A stretch of DNA of 64,000 nt from Pseudomonadota bacterium (GCA_018261895.1 JAGTRT010000003.1:62001-126000); one strand, 5' to 3'. Numbered from the stretch's first letter, positions 50,798-59,728 are shown. Numbers and translations: made by a program. Notes: generated by a model from the letters alone, not told the origin.

Positions 50798-52456
50798 ATG
50801 GAAAGAATCTGGCTACAAAGCTATCCGAATGGCGTGCCAGCCAATATCGACATCGACCACATCCCGTCGCTGGTCGCCCTGTTCGAGAAAGCCTGCACGA
50901 CTTACGCCGACAAGGTCGCCTACATCAGCATGGACAAGACGATGACCTACGGCCAGCTCGACGAGGAGAGCAAGGCCTTCGCCGGCTGGCTGCAATCGAA
51001 AGGTCTGAAGAAGGGCGACCGCGTCGCGCTGATGATGCCCAACCTGCTGCAATACCCGGTGGCGCTGTTCGGCACGCTGCGCGCCGGCTGCGTCGTGGTC
51101 AATTGCAACCCGCTCTACACACCGCGCGAACTGGAACACCAGCTCAAGGATTCCGGCTCGGTGGCCATCGTAATCGTCGAGAATTTCGCGCACACGCTGG
51201 AGCAGGTCATCGCCCACACGGCGATCAAGCACGTCATCGTCACGCCGATGGGCGAAATGCTCGGGCTCAAGGGCATCATCGTCAATTTCGTCGTGCGCCA
51301 CGTCAAGAAGCTGGTCCCGGCCTGGAAACTGCCCGGTTCCATCGGCTTCAACAGCGCCCTGTCCACCGGGCGCAGCCACGGCTGGCAGCCGGTGCAGCTG
51401 ACCCAGGACGACATCGCCTTCCTGCAATACACGGGCGGCACGACGGGCGTTTCCAAGGGGGCCATGCTGACCCACGCCAACATCGCCTCGAACGTAACCC
51501 AGGCCTACAGCTGGATCAAGCCGGTCGTGCGTGAGGGCGAGGAATTCATCATCACCGCGCTGCCGCTGTATCACATCTTCGCGCTGACGGCGAACTGCCT
51601 GACCTTCCTGATGATCGGTGCGCGCAACCTGCTCATCGCCAATCCGCGCGACATTCCGGGCTTCGTCAAGGAGTGGGGCAAATATCCGGTGACGGTGGTG
51701 ACCGGCGTCAATACGCTGTTCAATGCGCTGCTGCACAACGAGGATTTTGCCAAGCTCGATTTCTCGACCATGCGCGTCACGCTGGGTGGCGGCATGGCGG
51801 TGCAGGGACCGGTCGCGGAGAAATGGAAGCAGGTCGTTGGCACACCCCTGCTGCAAGCCTACGGGCTGACCGAGACCTCGCCGGCGGCGACGATCAACCC
51901 GCTGGACATGGGTGATTTCAACGGCTCCATCGGCCTGCCGATTTCGTCGACCGAAGTGTCGATCCGTGACGACTACGGCAACGAGGTGCCGCAAGGGCAG
52001 ATCGGCGAAATCTGCATTCGCGGGCCGCAGGTCATGAAGGGCTACTGGCAGCGTCCCGATGAGTCCGAACTGGCCTTCTACCCCGATCGTTTCCTGCGCA
52101 CCGGCGACGTCGGCTACGTCGATAAAATGGGCTTCGTTTTCCTGGTCGACCGCAAGAAGGACATGATCCTGGTCTCCGGCTTCAATGTATATCCGAACGA
52201 GGTCGAGGAAGTCGTCGCCATGCACCCCGGCGTCCGTGATGTGGCGGCCATCGGCGTGGCCGATGAGAACTCTGGCGAGGCAGTCAAGATCTTCGTCGTC
52301 CGCAAGGACCCGGCTGTCACCGAGCGCATGCTGATCGACCACTGTCGTGGCTTGCTCACCGGCTACAAGATTCCGAAACATGTCGAATTCCGTGACGACC
52401 TGCCGCGCACCAACGTCGGCAAGATCCTGCGTCGCGCGCTGAAAGAGGGGGCGTAA
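50798..52456 (+). CDS. fadD: long-chain fatty-acid-CoA ligase
   Basis: A 552-residue ANL ligase with the P-loop YTGGTTGVSKGAMLTH, the adenylation motif YGLTETSPAATINP, YLRTGDVG-type FLRTGDVGYVDKMGF and the fatty-acyl signature DRKKDMILVSGFNVYPNEVEE. The final lysine lies in RTNVGKILRR. GGAGG precedes the ATG. It activates imported fatty acids for the surrounding oxidation modules. The stop overlaps the next start (TAATG). Confidence 0.93.
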   Translation: MERIWLQSYPNGVPANIDIDHIPSLVALFEKACTTYADKVAYISMDKTMTYGQLDEESKAFAGWLQSKGLKKGDRVALMMPNLLQYPVALFGTLRAGCVVVNCNPLYTPRELEHQLKDSGSVAIVIVENFAHTLEQVIAHTAIKHVIVTPMGEMLGLKGIIVNFVVRHVKKLVPAWKLPGSIGFNSALSTGRSHGWQPVQLTQDDIAFLQYTGGTTGVSKGAMLTHANIASNVTQAYSWIKPVVREGEEFIITALPLYHIFALTANCLTFLMIGARNLLIANPRDIPGFVKEWGKYPVTVVTGVNTLFNALLHNEDFAKLDFSTMRVTLGGGMAVQGPVAEKWKQVVGTPLLQAYGLTETSPAATINPLDMGDFNGSIGLPISSTEVSIRDDYGNEVPQGQIGEICIRGPQVMKGYWQRPDESELAFYPDRFLRTGDVGYVDKMGFVFLVDRKKDMILVSGFNVYPNEVEEVVAMHPGVRDVAAIGVADENSGEAVKIFVVRKDPAVTERMLIDHCRGLLTGYKIPKHVEFRDDLPRTNVGKILRRALKEGA

Positions 52457-53403
52457 TGCCGATTCCCGCATCACTGAACCGGAACCTGGCGCTGCCCGTC
52501 ATCTGCGCGCCGATGTTCATCGTCTCCAATCCCGACCTCGTCATTGCCCAGTGCAAGGGCGGGCTGATCGGCTCCTTCCCGGCGCTCAATGCCCGGCCCA
52601 AGGAGTTGCTCGACGAGTGGCTGACCCGTATCAAGGCCGAACTGGCCGCCGATCCGAACGCCGCACCCTTCGCCGTCAACCAGATCATCCACCCCTCGAA
52701 CGAGCGCCTGGAATATGACATGGCGCTCTGCGTGAAGCACGAGGTGCCGCTCATCATCACCAGCCTGTCGGCACCGACGCAGATCGTTCCGCATGTGCAT
52801 GCCTACGGCGGCCAGGTGTTCCACGATGTCATTAGCGTGCGGCATGCCGAAAAGGCGCTGGAAGCCGGTGTCGATGGCCTCATCCTCGTTTGTGCCGGGG
52901 CCGGCGGCCACGCCGGGACGCTGAGCCCCTTCGCGCTGGTTGGCGAAATCCGCAAGTTCTACGATGGCCCGATTGCGCTGTCGGGATCGATCACCAATGG
53001 ATCAGCGATTCTCTCGGCACAGGCGATGGGCGCTGATTTTGCCTACATCGGCACGCGCTTCATCGCCACCGCCGAGGCCAACGCCGTCGAGGCCTACAAG
53101 CAGGCCATCGTTGATTCGGCGGCCAAGGATGTCGTCTATACCCCGTACTTCACCGGCGTGCATGGCAACTACCTGACCAAAAGCATCGTCGCCGCCGGCC
53201 TCGATCCGGCCAACCTGCCGGTCAAGGACAAGACCGCGATGAGCTTCGGCGGCGCCCGCGATGCCAAGGCGTGGAAAGACATCTGGGGTGCAGGGCAGGG
53301 CGTCGGCACCATCGACGACGTATTGCCGACGGCCGAGCTGATCGCCCGCCTCAAACAGGAATACCGTGCCGCGAAGACGGCGCTGTGCAACGAGCCATTC
53401 TGA
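52456..53403 (+). CDS. nitronate monooxygenase-like (2-nitropropane dioxygenase family) flavoprotein
   Basis: A 315-residue FMN TIM-barrel protein beginning LALPVICAPMFIVSNPDLVIAQCKGG. It has the HxxxV segment HDVISVRHAEKALEAGVDGLI, CAGAGGHAGTLSPFAL and GADFAYIGTRFIATAEA. These are the NMO/NPD signatures, including the GGHAG FMN-phosphate loop. Members near fad genes are often assigned to removing reactive propionate-3-nitronate or acting on enoyl substrates; the role here is open. It is translationally coupled to fadD. Confidence 0.85.
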   Translation: MPIPASLNRNLALPVICAPMFIVSNPDLVIAQCKGGLIGSFPALNARPKELLDEWLTRIKAELAADPNAAPFAVNQIIHPSNERLEYDMALCVKHEVPLIITSLSAPTQIVPHVHAYGGQVFHDVISVRHAEKALEAGVDGLILVCAGAGGHAGTLSPFALVGEIRKFYDGPIALSGSITNGSAILSAQAMGADFAYIGTRFIATAEANAVEAYKQAIVDSAAKDVVYTPYFTGVHGNYLTKSIVAAGLDPANLPVKDKTAMSFGGARDAKAWKDIWGAGQGVGTIDDVLPTAELIARLKQEYRAAKTALCNEPF

Positions 53404-53410
53404 AACGCCT

Positions 53411-53436
53411 CGTCATTCCCGCGAAAGCGGGAATCC
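53411..53436. repeat. single REP with ATTCCC-N8-GGGAAT
   Basis: CGTCATTCCCGCG-AAAG-CGGGAAT, related to the left arm of the REPIN-like element at 42296. It lies in the 70-base gap between the NMO-like gene and the acyl-CoA dehydrogenase gene. Confidence 0.75.
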
Positions 53437-53473
53437 GCGGATTTACAGCGAATAATTAAAGGAGACAGACAAC

Positions 53474-55267
53474 ATGAGCGACTACCGTGCGCCCGTAAAA
53501 GACATGCGTTTCGTCATGGACGAACTGGCCGGGTTCAAGGACCTGGCGCAGTTCCCCGAATATGCCGACGCAACCCCCGACCTCGCCGATGCCATCCTCG
53601 ACGAGGCCGCCAGGTTCACCGGCGAAGTGCTCGCCCCGCTCAACCGCGTCGGCGACAAGGAAGGCTGCAAGCTGACGCCGAACGGCGTCACCACGCCGCC
53701 CGGCTGGAAGGAAGCCTACAAGGCCTTCTGCGAAGCCGGCTGGAACGGCGTGTCATCGCCGGCCGATTTCGGCGGACAGGGCTTGCCGGACACGCTGGGC
53801 GTGGCGGTCAAGGAAATGGTCTGCTCGGCCAACCTGTCCTTCTCGCTCGGCCCCTTGCTGACCACGGGCGCCGTCGAGGCGCTCATCACCTGCGCCAGCG
53901 ACGAGCTGAAAGCGATCTATCTGGAAAAAATGATCACCGGCCAATGGACCGGTACGATGAACCTGACCGAGCCGCAGGCCGGCTCCGACCTGGCGCTCAT
54001 CCGTTCGCGCGCCGAGCCGCAGGCCGACGGTACGTATCGCGTTTTTGGCCAGAAAATCTTCATCACCTACGGCGACCACGACATGACGGACAACATCGTC
54101 CACCTCGTGCTCGCTCGCCTGCCCGATGCGCCGGCCGGCGTGAAGGGCATCTCGATGTTCCTCGTGCCCAAGTTCCTGGTGAACGCCGACGGTTCGCTCG
54201 GCGCCCGCAACGACGCCTACTGCGTCTCCATCGAACACAAGCTCGGCATCCACGCCAGCCCGACCTGTGTCATGGCCTATGGCGACAATGGCGGTGCCGT
54301 TGGCTACCTGCTCGGCGAGCCGAATCGCGGCCTTGAGTACATGTTCATCATGATGAACGAAGCCCGCCTCGGCGTCGGCCTGCAAGGCATCGCCCTCGGC
54401 GAACGCGCCTACCAGCAGGCCCTCGGCTACGCCCGCGAGCGCAAACAGGGCCGTGATGCCGTAACCGGCGAAGCGCTGGTCACCATCGACCACCATCCTG
54501 ACATCCGCCGCATGCTGATGCTCATGAAGTCCCGCGTCGAAGCCTGCCGCGCCATGGCTTACTACGCCTCCGGCCTGCTCGATCGTGCCCATGCCGCCGG
54601 CCACACCGAAGAAGGCAAGCGCCACCTGTGGCTCGCCGAATTCATGATCCCCATCGTCAAGGGCGGCGGCACCGAAATGGGCATCGACGTCACCTCGCTC
54701 GGCATCCAGATCTACGGCGGCATGGGTTTCATCGAAGAAACTGGCGCCGCCCAGCACTGGCGCGACTCGCGCATCACCACCATCTACGAAGGCACGACCG
54801 GCATCCAGGCTAACGACCTGCTGTTCCGCAAGCTCATGCGTGACCAGGGCGCCACCGCCAAGATCGTTTTCGGCGAGGTCTACGCCACCGCCAAGGCGCT
54901 GGGTGCATCCGGCAAGCCCGAGCTGCAGGCCATCGGCCAGCGCCTCGGTGTCGCGCTCAAAGCCTGGACGGACGCCACCGAATGGCTGGCAGCCAATGCC
55001 AAGACCGGCCTCTCCGGCGTGTTGACCGCGGCGGTGCCGTATCTGCATCTGGCAGTTACCGTCTGCGGTGGCTGGTTCATGGGCAAGGCGGCGCTGGCTG
55101 CTGCAGGCTACCTCGACAAAGGCGAAGGCGATCAATCCTTCTACCGCGCCAAGGTCGCCACGGCCCGCTTCTACGCCGACCAGATCCTTCCGCAAGCCAC
55201 CGCCTTCGGCGAAACCGTCAAAGCCGGCGATGCTGCGCTGGCCGGGATCGGCGACGAGGTGTATTAA
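53474..55267 (+). CDS. acyl-CoA dehydrogenase with extended C-terminus
   Basis: A 597-residue dehydrogenase with a short N-terminal domain (VKDMRFVMDELAGFKDLAQF). The middle domain carries MNLTEPQAGSDLALIRSRA and the C domain MLMLMKSRVEACRAMAYYASG and GGMGFIEETGAAQHWRDSRITTIYEGTTGIQANDL, which contains the catalytic Glu. A C-terminal four-helix extension follows. This matches the PA0506/AcdA-type long-chain dehydrogenases. GGAGA lies nine bases before the ATG. It is the last gene of the fad run. Confidence 0.9.
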   Translation: MSDYRAPVKDMRFVMDELAGFKDLAQFPEYADATPDLADAILDEAARFTGEVLAPLNRVGDKEGCKLTPNGVTTPPGWKEAYKAFCEAGWNGVSSPADFGGQGLPDTLGVAVKEMVCSANLSFSLGPLLTTGAVEALITCASDELKAIYLEKMITGQWTGTMNLTEPQAGSDLALIRSRAEPQADGTYRVFGQKIFITYGDHDMTDNIVHLVLARLPDAPAGVKGISMFLVPKFLVNADGSLGARNDAYCVSIEHKLGIHASPTCVMAYGDNGGAVGYLLGEPNRGLEYMFIMMNEARLGVGLQGIALGERAYQQALGYARERKQGRDAVTGEALVTIDHHPDIRRMLMLMKSRVEACRAMAYYASGLLDRAHAAGHTEEGKRHLWLAEFMIPIVKGGGTEMGIDVTSLGIQIYGGMGFIEETGAAQHWRDSRITTIYEGTTGIQANDLLFRKLMRDQGATAKIVFGEVYATAKALGASGKPELQAIGQRLGVALKAWTDATEWLAANAKTGLSGVLTAAVPYLHLAVTVCGGWFMGKAALAAAGYLDKGEGDQSFYRAKVATARFYADQILPQATAFGETVKAGDAALAGIGDEVY

Positions 55268-55454
55268 ACATCGGACGTCGGCGGCGGACGCATTGGGGAA
55301 ACGCTGCACAAGCAAGCATCATGCTGTTTGATTTGGGAAAAGAGCACCATTGTCATGGTGCTCTACCTCACCGACCGCGAAGCCTTCCGCCGCGGCCAAT
55401 GCTATCGGCTTTGCTGGGTCGAGCAACGGGCGGGGTAGATAGGTTTCTGAGCAT

Positions 55455-55491
55455 TTCAATTTTGGCCAAAATTTCCGGTTGACCGTGGGAG
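55455..55491 (+). repeat. dispersed element, copy 11, contributing a promoter
   Basis: Exact core preceded by TTTTGGCC and a mixed A/T tract (AAAATTT). The tail GTGGGAG and the following CTCTGTT match the flank of copy 9. Confidence 0.85.
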
Positions 55492-55505
55492 CCTCTGTTT
55501 ATAAG
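55479..55505 (+). promoter_or_regulatory. candidate hflX promoter using the element's -35
   Basis: TTGACC (55479-55484), 15-base spacer, TATAAG (55500-55505). The spacer is short by two bases, so it is weaker than the related promoter at 45864. Confidence 0.5.
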
Positions 55506-55563
55506 GACGCGGTTCAATTGCCGGTTACTATCTGCCTTCGCTAAATCAAGAGAAAAAATCCGG

Positions 55564-56919
55564 ATGCAGATGGAAGTAGAGCAAAGCTTCAGATATGCCG
55601 TTGCTGCGGCAGTGCAATTGCCGAACGTCAGCGACATGGAGTTCGAGTCGTCACTCATGGAGTTGCGTGAGCTGGCCAAGACGCTGGGTTTCAAGGTTGT
55701 TCATACCTTTGTGCAGAAGCGGACCAGCTTTGATACGACCGGTTATCTGGGCGTCGGCAAGCGGCAGGAAATTCATGCTTTTGTTCATGGTGAGCCGATT
55801 TTCGACGAAGCGGGCGATCAGCTGCCGTCGCTGGCCGAATCGAATCTGCCGGAAATCGACGCGATTCTCGTCGATCACGAAATTTCGCCGTCGCAGGCAC
55901 GCAATCTTGAAATCGAGGCCGGCTGCGAGGTCATGGACCGGACCATGGTCATCCTCGAGATCTTCCATCGCAATGCCCGTTCGCGGGCGGCCAAGGCACA
56001 GGTCGAAATCGCCCGCCTCGGCTACATGGCGCCGCGTCTGCGCGAAGCGGCCAAGCTGGCCGGTTCGCAGGGGCGGCAGCGCAGCGGCGTTGGCGGTCGC
56101 GGGGCTGGCGAGTCGCATACCGAGCTCGACAAACGCAAGATCCGCGATCGCATCGCCGAACTGCAGCTCGAAATCCTCGCTATGGAAGCCGAGCGCAAGA
56201 CGCAGCGCGCCCGTCGCCAGGAGCGCCAGAGTCAGGCCGCCGTCGCGCTGGTCGGCTACACCAATGCCGGCAAATCCACGCTGATGCGCGCGCTGACCGG
56301 CAGCGAAGTGCTGGTCGCCAACAAGCTGTTCGCGACGCTCGACACCACCGTCCGCGCCCTCTACCCGGAGAGCGTGCCGCGCGTGCTGGTCAGCGATACG
56401 GTCGGTTTCATCAAGAATCTGCCACACGGTTTGGTTGCGTCTTTCAAATCAACGCTCGACGAGGCGCTCGATGCCTCCTTGCTGCTTCACGTGATCGACG
56501 CCAGCGATCCCGGTTTCGAGCGCCAGCTGGAAGTGACCGACAAGGTGCTCGAAGAGATCGGCGCCGATGTCGTGCCACGCCTGCGCATTTTCAACAAGAT
56601 CGACCACGTCGGCGATGCCGCTGCGCAGGCCGAGTGCGCAGCGAGCTTGCGGGCGATGTACCCGGATTGCGTCGTGATGAGCGCCCGCCAGGCGGATGAC
56701 GTGGCCGCGCTGCGCCTGCAGATCATCGCCTTTTTCCAGCGCGATCATGTCGAGGCCGAGCTATTCCTGCCGTGGTCGGCACAGCAATTGCGCAAGGATG
56801 TTTTTGCCAGTTGCGAGGTGCTCGACGAAAGGGCCGACGAGGCGGGGGCATTTTTCCGCGTTCGCGGTGAACGCAGTGTCATCGAGGCTTTGCGCGAGCA
56901 GTTTGCGCTGCTGGCTTGA
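55564..56919 (+). CDS. hflX: ribosome-associated GTPase HflX
   Basis: A 451-residue protein with the HflX N-terminal domain (VHTFVQKRTSFDTTGYLGVGKRQEI, then DHEISPSQARNLE and DRTMVILEIFHRNARSRAAKAQVE). A glycine-rich loop (SGVGGRGAGESHTELDKR) and a GTPase domain follow (G1 GYTNAGKST, G3 DTVGFI, G4 NKID). HflX splits stalled or hibernating ribosomes. In many betaproteobacteria it follows hfq; here it stands alone, so it may be a second copy or a relocated one. Confidence 0.92.
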   Translation: MQMEVEQSFRYAVAAAVQLPNVSDMEFESSLMELRELAKTLGFKVVHTFVQKRTSFDTTGYLGVGKRQEIHAFVHGEPIFDEAGDQLPSLAESNLPEIDAILVDHEISPSQARNLEIEAGCEVMDRTMVILEIFHRNARSRAAKAQVEIARLGYMAPRLREAAKLAGSQGRQRSGVGGRGAGESHTELDKRKIRDRIAELQLEILAMEAERKTQRARRQERQSQAAVALVGYTNAGKSTLMRALTGSEVLVANKLFATLDTTVRALYPESVPRVLVSDTVGFIKNLPHGLVASFKSTLDEALDASLLLHVIDASDPGFERQLEVTDKVLEEIGADVVPRLRIFNKIDHVGDAAAQAECAASLRAMYPDCVVMSARQADDVAALRLQIIAFFQRDHVEAELFLPWSAQQLRKDVFASCEVLDERADEAGAFFRVRGERSVIEALREQFALLA

Positions 56920-56964
56920 GCCGGAAAATCCGTCATTTCGGCCCTTGCAGGGAGTGAAGGAACC

Positions 56965-56998
56965 GAATTTGTCGGTTTTTTCCGGTTGACCGTGGGAT
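56965..56998 (+). repeat. dispersed element, copy 12
   Basis: Exact core and six-base T tract, with the tail GTGGGAT. The GGCC block is altered to GTCGG. No -10 box follows at promoter distance. Confidence 0.8.
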
Positions 56999-57093
56999 TC
57001 ACTTTTTGACGCGAAACGTCAGAGTCCGCTACTTTTTTGGCGAAGGGAAAGAAAGTATGCCCGCCAGCAAGGCGGAACCCCATGCCAATTAAA

Positions 57094-57130
57094 AAGGGGA
57101 AATCGCCAATTCAATTCGCGATTTCCCCTT
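57094..57130 (-). terminator. Rho-independent terminator of the YceI operon
   Basis: A 13-base perfect stem (AAGGGGAAATCGC with GCGATTTCCCCTT), followed on the minus strand by five T residues, 34 bases after the last YceI gene. Confidence 0.9.
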
Positions 57131-57163
57131 TATTAGGCGCCCGTCAGGGCGCAAATTCCCCGA

Positions 57164-57733
57164 TTACTGCTTGATCGCTTCGATGGCGATGTCGATGGTC
57201 ACGTCGTCGCCGACGTAGGGCGCGTACTTGCCCATGTTGAAGTCGGTGCGCTTGACGGTGGTCGTGGCGGTGCCGCCGATGGCGTCCTTCTTGACCATCG
57301 GGTGCGGCATGGCCAGGAAGCCGGTGACTTTGAGTGTGACCGGCTTGGTCACGCCCTTGAGGGTCAGGTTGCCTTCGATGGAGGCCGGCTTGTCGCCTTC
57401 AAACACAACTTTGGTCGACTTGAAGGTGGCGGTCGGGTACTTGGCGGTGTCGAGGAAGTCTTCGCCCTGGATGTGCTCGTTGAAGGTTTCGGAACCGGTG
57501 CTGACCGACTTGGTGTCGATCACGAGGTCGATCTTGGCGGTCTTGGCGGCCTTGTCGAGGACGATGGTGCCGGTGGTCTTGTCGAAACGGCTCATCTGGA
57601 CCGAGTAGCCGAAGTGGCTGTACGAGAAGCGCGGGAAGCTGTGCGTGCCGTCGAGCGTGAAGGTTTCCGGCGCCGCGAAGGCCGGGGTGGCGACCGCGAT
57701 GGCGAGGGCGAGGGTGGCGAGTTGCTTTTTCAT
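57164..57733 (-). CDS. YceI-family periplasmic lipid-binding protein 1
   Basis: The signal peptide MKKQLATLALAIAVATPAFA precedes a YceI lipocalin-like barrel: FTLDGTHSFPRFSYSHFGYSVQMSRFDKTTGTIVLD, then HIQGEDFLDTAKYPTATFKST and GNLTLKGVTKPVTLKVTGF. The family binds isoprenoid or other amphiphilic lipids. It is the last gene of a four-gene operon with a paralogue 27 bases upstream, a cytochrome b561 and a dioxygenase. Confidence 0.92.
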   Translation of the reverse strand: MKKQLATLALAIAVATPAFAAPETFTLDGTHSFPRFSYSHFGYSVQMSRFDKTTGTIVLDKAAKTAKIDLVIDTKSVSTGSETFNEHIQGEDFLDTAKYPTATFKSTKVVFEGDKPASIEGNLTLKGVTKPVTLKVTGFLAMPHPMVKKDAIGGTATTTVKRTDFNMGKYAPYVGDDVTIDIAIEAIKQ

Positions 57734-57760
57734 GGTGGTTCTCCTGTTGAAGGTTGGGGT

Positions 57761-58315
57761 TTATTTGCTGGAAGCGGTGATACGGAACTTGATCTGGACG
57801 TCGTTGGCGACGATGTCGAACTTGGCCCAGCTGCCTTCGCCGATCGAAAAATCGGCGCGGCGGATGACGAAGCTGCCGTCGAAGACGCCCGTGTTGCCCT
57901 GGGCCGTGAAGGTGGCGGGGACGACGACGTCCTGCGTCTTGCCCTTGATGCTGAGCTGGCCGGCGACTTCGTACTTGTTGCCGCCGAGCGGCTTGACGGT
58001 GCCGGAGACGAACTTGGCCGTCGGGAAAGCCTTGGTGTTGAACCACGGCTTGCCGGCGACTTCCTGGTCGCCTTCCGGGGCGCCGGTGTCCACGCTGGCC
58101 AGTTCGACGTCGAAGGTGGCCTTGGCGGCTGACGGTTTGGCCGGGTCGAAATTCAGCTGGCTGGAAAATTTCTTGAATTTCCCGTCGACCGATACGCCCA
58201 TCTGCTTGTAGACAAAGGCGATGGCGCTCTTGTCGGCTTGCACCTGGGTGTATTCGACGGCCTGCGCGGCGGGGACCAGCGCGGTGAGGGCGAGGGCGAA
58301 TGCGATGTTTTTCAT
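57761..58315 (-). CDS. YceI-family periplasmic lipid-binding protein 2
   Basis: The signal peptide MKNIAFALALTALVPAAQA is followed by the YceI barrel (VQADKSAIAFVYKQMGVSVDGKFKKFS, AGKPWFNTKAFPTAKFVSG, GQLSIKGKTQDVVVPATFT). It is only distantly similar to the adjacent YceI protein, so the two may bind different ligands. It begins two bases after the cytochrome b561 stop. YceI and b561 are commonly adjacent and may move electrons to a bound quinone-like lipid. Confidence 0.9.
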   Translation of the reverse strand: MKNIAFALALTALVPAAQAVEYTQVQADKSAIAFVYKQMGVSVDGKFKKFSSQLNFDPAKPSAAKATFDVELASVDTGAPEGDQEVAGKPWFNTKAFPTAKFVSGTVKPLGGNKYEVAGQLSIKGKTQDVVVPATFTAQGNTGVFDGSFVIRRADFSIGEGSWAKFDIVANDVQIKFRITASSK

Positions 58316-58317
58316 GA

Positions 58318-58863
58318 TTATTTCTCCTTGGCGTGTCGGGGGGCCATGCGAATGAGGATGTCGTCCTTGTCGATGAAGTGATGTTTCAGCGCGGCGCCGA
58401 TGTGGCCGAGCAGGACGGCGACGAAAAGCAGGTTGAGGCCCATGTGGACGGTCTGCAGCAGGTCACCCAGTTCCTTGTTCTTGTCGAGCAGGTCGGGAAT
58501 GGGCAGGACGCCGAACCAGACCGTCTGGAAACCCTTGGCCGAACTCATGAGCCAGCCGGAGAGCGGGATGGCGAACATCAGCCCGTAGAGCGCCAGGTGG
58601 CCGGCATGGGCGGCGAACTGCATGATCTTCGGCATCGTCTCGGGCAGCGCTGGCGGACGATGCGTGATGCGCCAGAGCAGGCGGAACAGGACGAGCAGGA
58701 AGGCGGTGACGCCGGCCCACTTGTGCCATGAATAGAGCTGCAGCTTTTCCGGCGAGAGTGGCAGGTCGTGCATGTAAAAGCCGAGCGCAAGCAGGCCGAA
58801 GAGCAGAGCAGCCATGACCCAGTGCAGCGCCTTGGCGGTACCGGTGTAATGTGCGGATTCCAC
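58318..58863 (-). CDS. cytochrome b561
   Basis: A four-helix di-heme membrane protein with histidines in KALHWVMAALLFG, LYSWHKWAGVTAFLL, FAAHAGHLALYGLMF and QTVHMGLNLLFVAVLLGHIGAALKHHF. GTG 58863 is chosen because GGAGG ends six bases before it; the in-frame TTG at 58869 abuts that Shine-Dalgarno. The start region lies inside a diverged dispersed element. It probably passes electrons between ubiquinol and a periplasmic partner, with YceI as the likely partner. Confidence 0.9.
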   Translation of the reverse strand: MESAHYTGTAKALHWVMAALLFGLLALGFYMHDLPLSPEKLQLYSWHKWAGVTAFLLVLFRLLWRITHRPPALPETMPKIMQFAAHAGHLALYGLMFAIPLSGWLMSSAKGFQTVWFGVLPIPDLLDKNKELGDLLQTVHMGLNLLFVAVLLGHIGAALKHHFIDKDDILIRMAPRHAKEK

Positions 58864-58894
58864 GGTCAACCTCCTTTTTTGCCCAAAAATGAAA
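58858..58894 (-). repeat. dispersed element, copy 13, at the b561 start
   Basis: GGTTGACCGT is exact, but CC upstream is replaced by GA, which creates a GGAGG Shine-Dalgarno. A seven-base A-rich tract and a TTTTTGGGC block follow as usual. Confidence 0.65.
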
Positions 58895-59687
58895 AAGCGT
58901 CCATGGCGATGACGTAGTCGTCGATGCCGGCGTGGAAGCGGGTGGCGGTGGCGTTTTCGCCGCCCGCCCCGAGTGCGACATAGAGCGGCAGCAAATGTTC
59001 ATCGGTCGGGTGCGCCTGGACGCCGCCCGGGGCCTGGCGACGGTAGTCGAGCAGCGCATCCGTGTTGCCAGCATGAATGTTGTCGGCCAGCCAGTCGGTG
59101 AACTGGCGCACATAGGCCGGCGTGCGGCCGCCACTCATGGCCGCCATCTGGTAGTCGCGCAGGTTGTGCGTGAGGTTGCCCGAAGCAATGACGAGGAAGC
59201 CTTTTTCGGCAAGTGGCGCCAGCGCCTGGCCCAGCCTGTAGGCCTGCTCGGTGCCGCCGCGACTCTGAATGGAGAGCGGGATGACCGGCACGTCGGCGTC
59301 GGGGAACATGAGGCGCAAGGGCACCCAGGCGCCGTGGTCGAGGCCCTGCGTATGGTCGGTTGCTGTGGGCAGACCAGCGTTCTTGAGCGCCGCAACGACT
59401 TCCTCGGCCGCTTCGCGGCAACCGGTGGCCGGGTAGCGGATGTCGTACAGTTCAGCCGGGAAGCCCCAGAAGTCATGAATCGTCTCCGGGCGCTCGGCGA
59501 AGCCGACGGTCGGCACCGTCGTATCCCAGTGCGCGCTGACGATGACGATGGCGCGGGGCTGAGGCAGCGATTGGGCCATGGCCGCCAGCGCCGCACCGGC
59601 CGCACCGGGGCGCAGGGCAAAGGTCGGCGCGCCGTGCGGGACGAAAAGGGCGGGCTGATATTGGGCGCTTGTTCGAGTCTGTGTCAT
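58866..59687 (-). CDS. DODA-type extradiol aromatic ring-opening dioxygenase (YgiD-like)
   Basis: A 273-residue LigB-superfamily protein. The metal-binding histidines are in FVPHGAPTFAL, IVSAHWDTTVP and LDHGAWVPLRLMFP, with SGNLTHNLRDY near the active site. E. coli YgiD is a 4,5-DOPA extradiol dioxygenase. The physiological substrate here is unknown. It is the first gene of the operon with b561 and YceI genes and is divergent from a LysR regulator. Confidence 0.88.
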   Translation of the reverse strand: MTQTRTSAQYQPALFVPHGAPTFALRPGAAGAALAAMAQSLPQPRAIVIVSAHWDTTVPTVGFAERPETIHDFWGFPAELYDIRYPATGCREAAEEVVAALKNAGLPTATDHTQGLDHGAWVPLRLMFPDADVPVIPLSIQSRGGTEQAYRLGQALAPLAEKGFLVIASGNLTHNLRDYQMAAMSGGRTPAYVRQFTDWLADNIHAGNTDALLDYRRQAPGGVQAHPTDEHLLPLYVALGAGGENATATRFHAGIDDYVIAMDAFSFLGKKGG

Positions 59688-59728
59688 TCCTGCAACTCCT
59701 GTGTCGATGGCCGCACTTTATGCTCCTT

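Larger units (their letters stand above)
55268..55563. other. intergenic region before hflX
   Basis: About 300 bases holding a perfect hairpin, AGAGCACCAT-TGTC-ATGGTGCTCT, at 55341-55364 (no T-run) and one dispersed element with a promoter. No gene was recognised. Confidence 0.6.
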
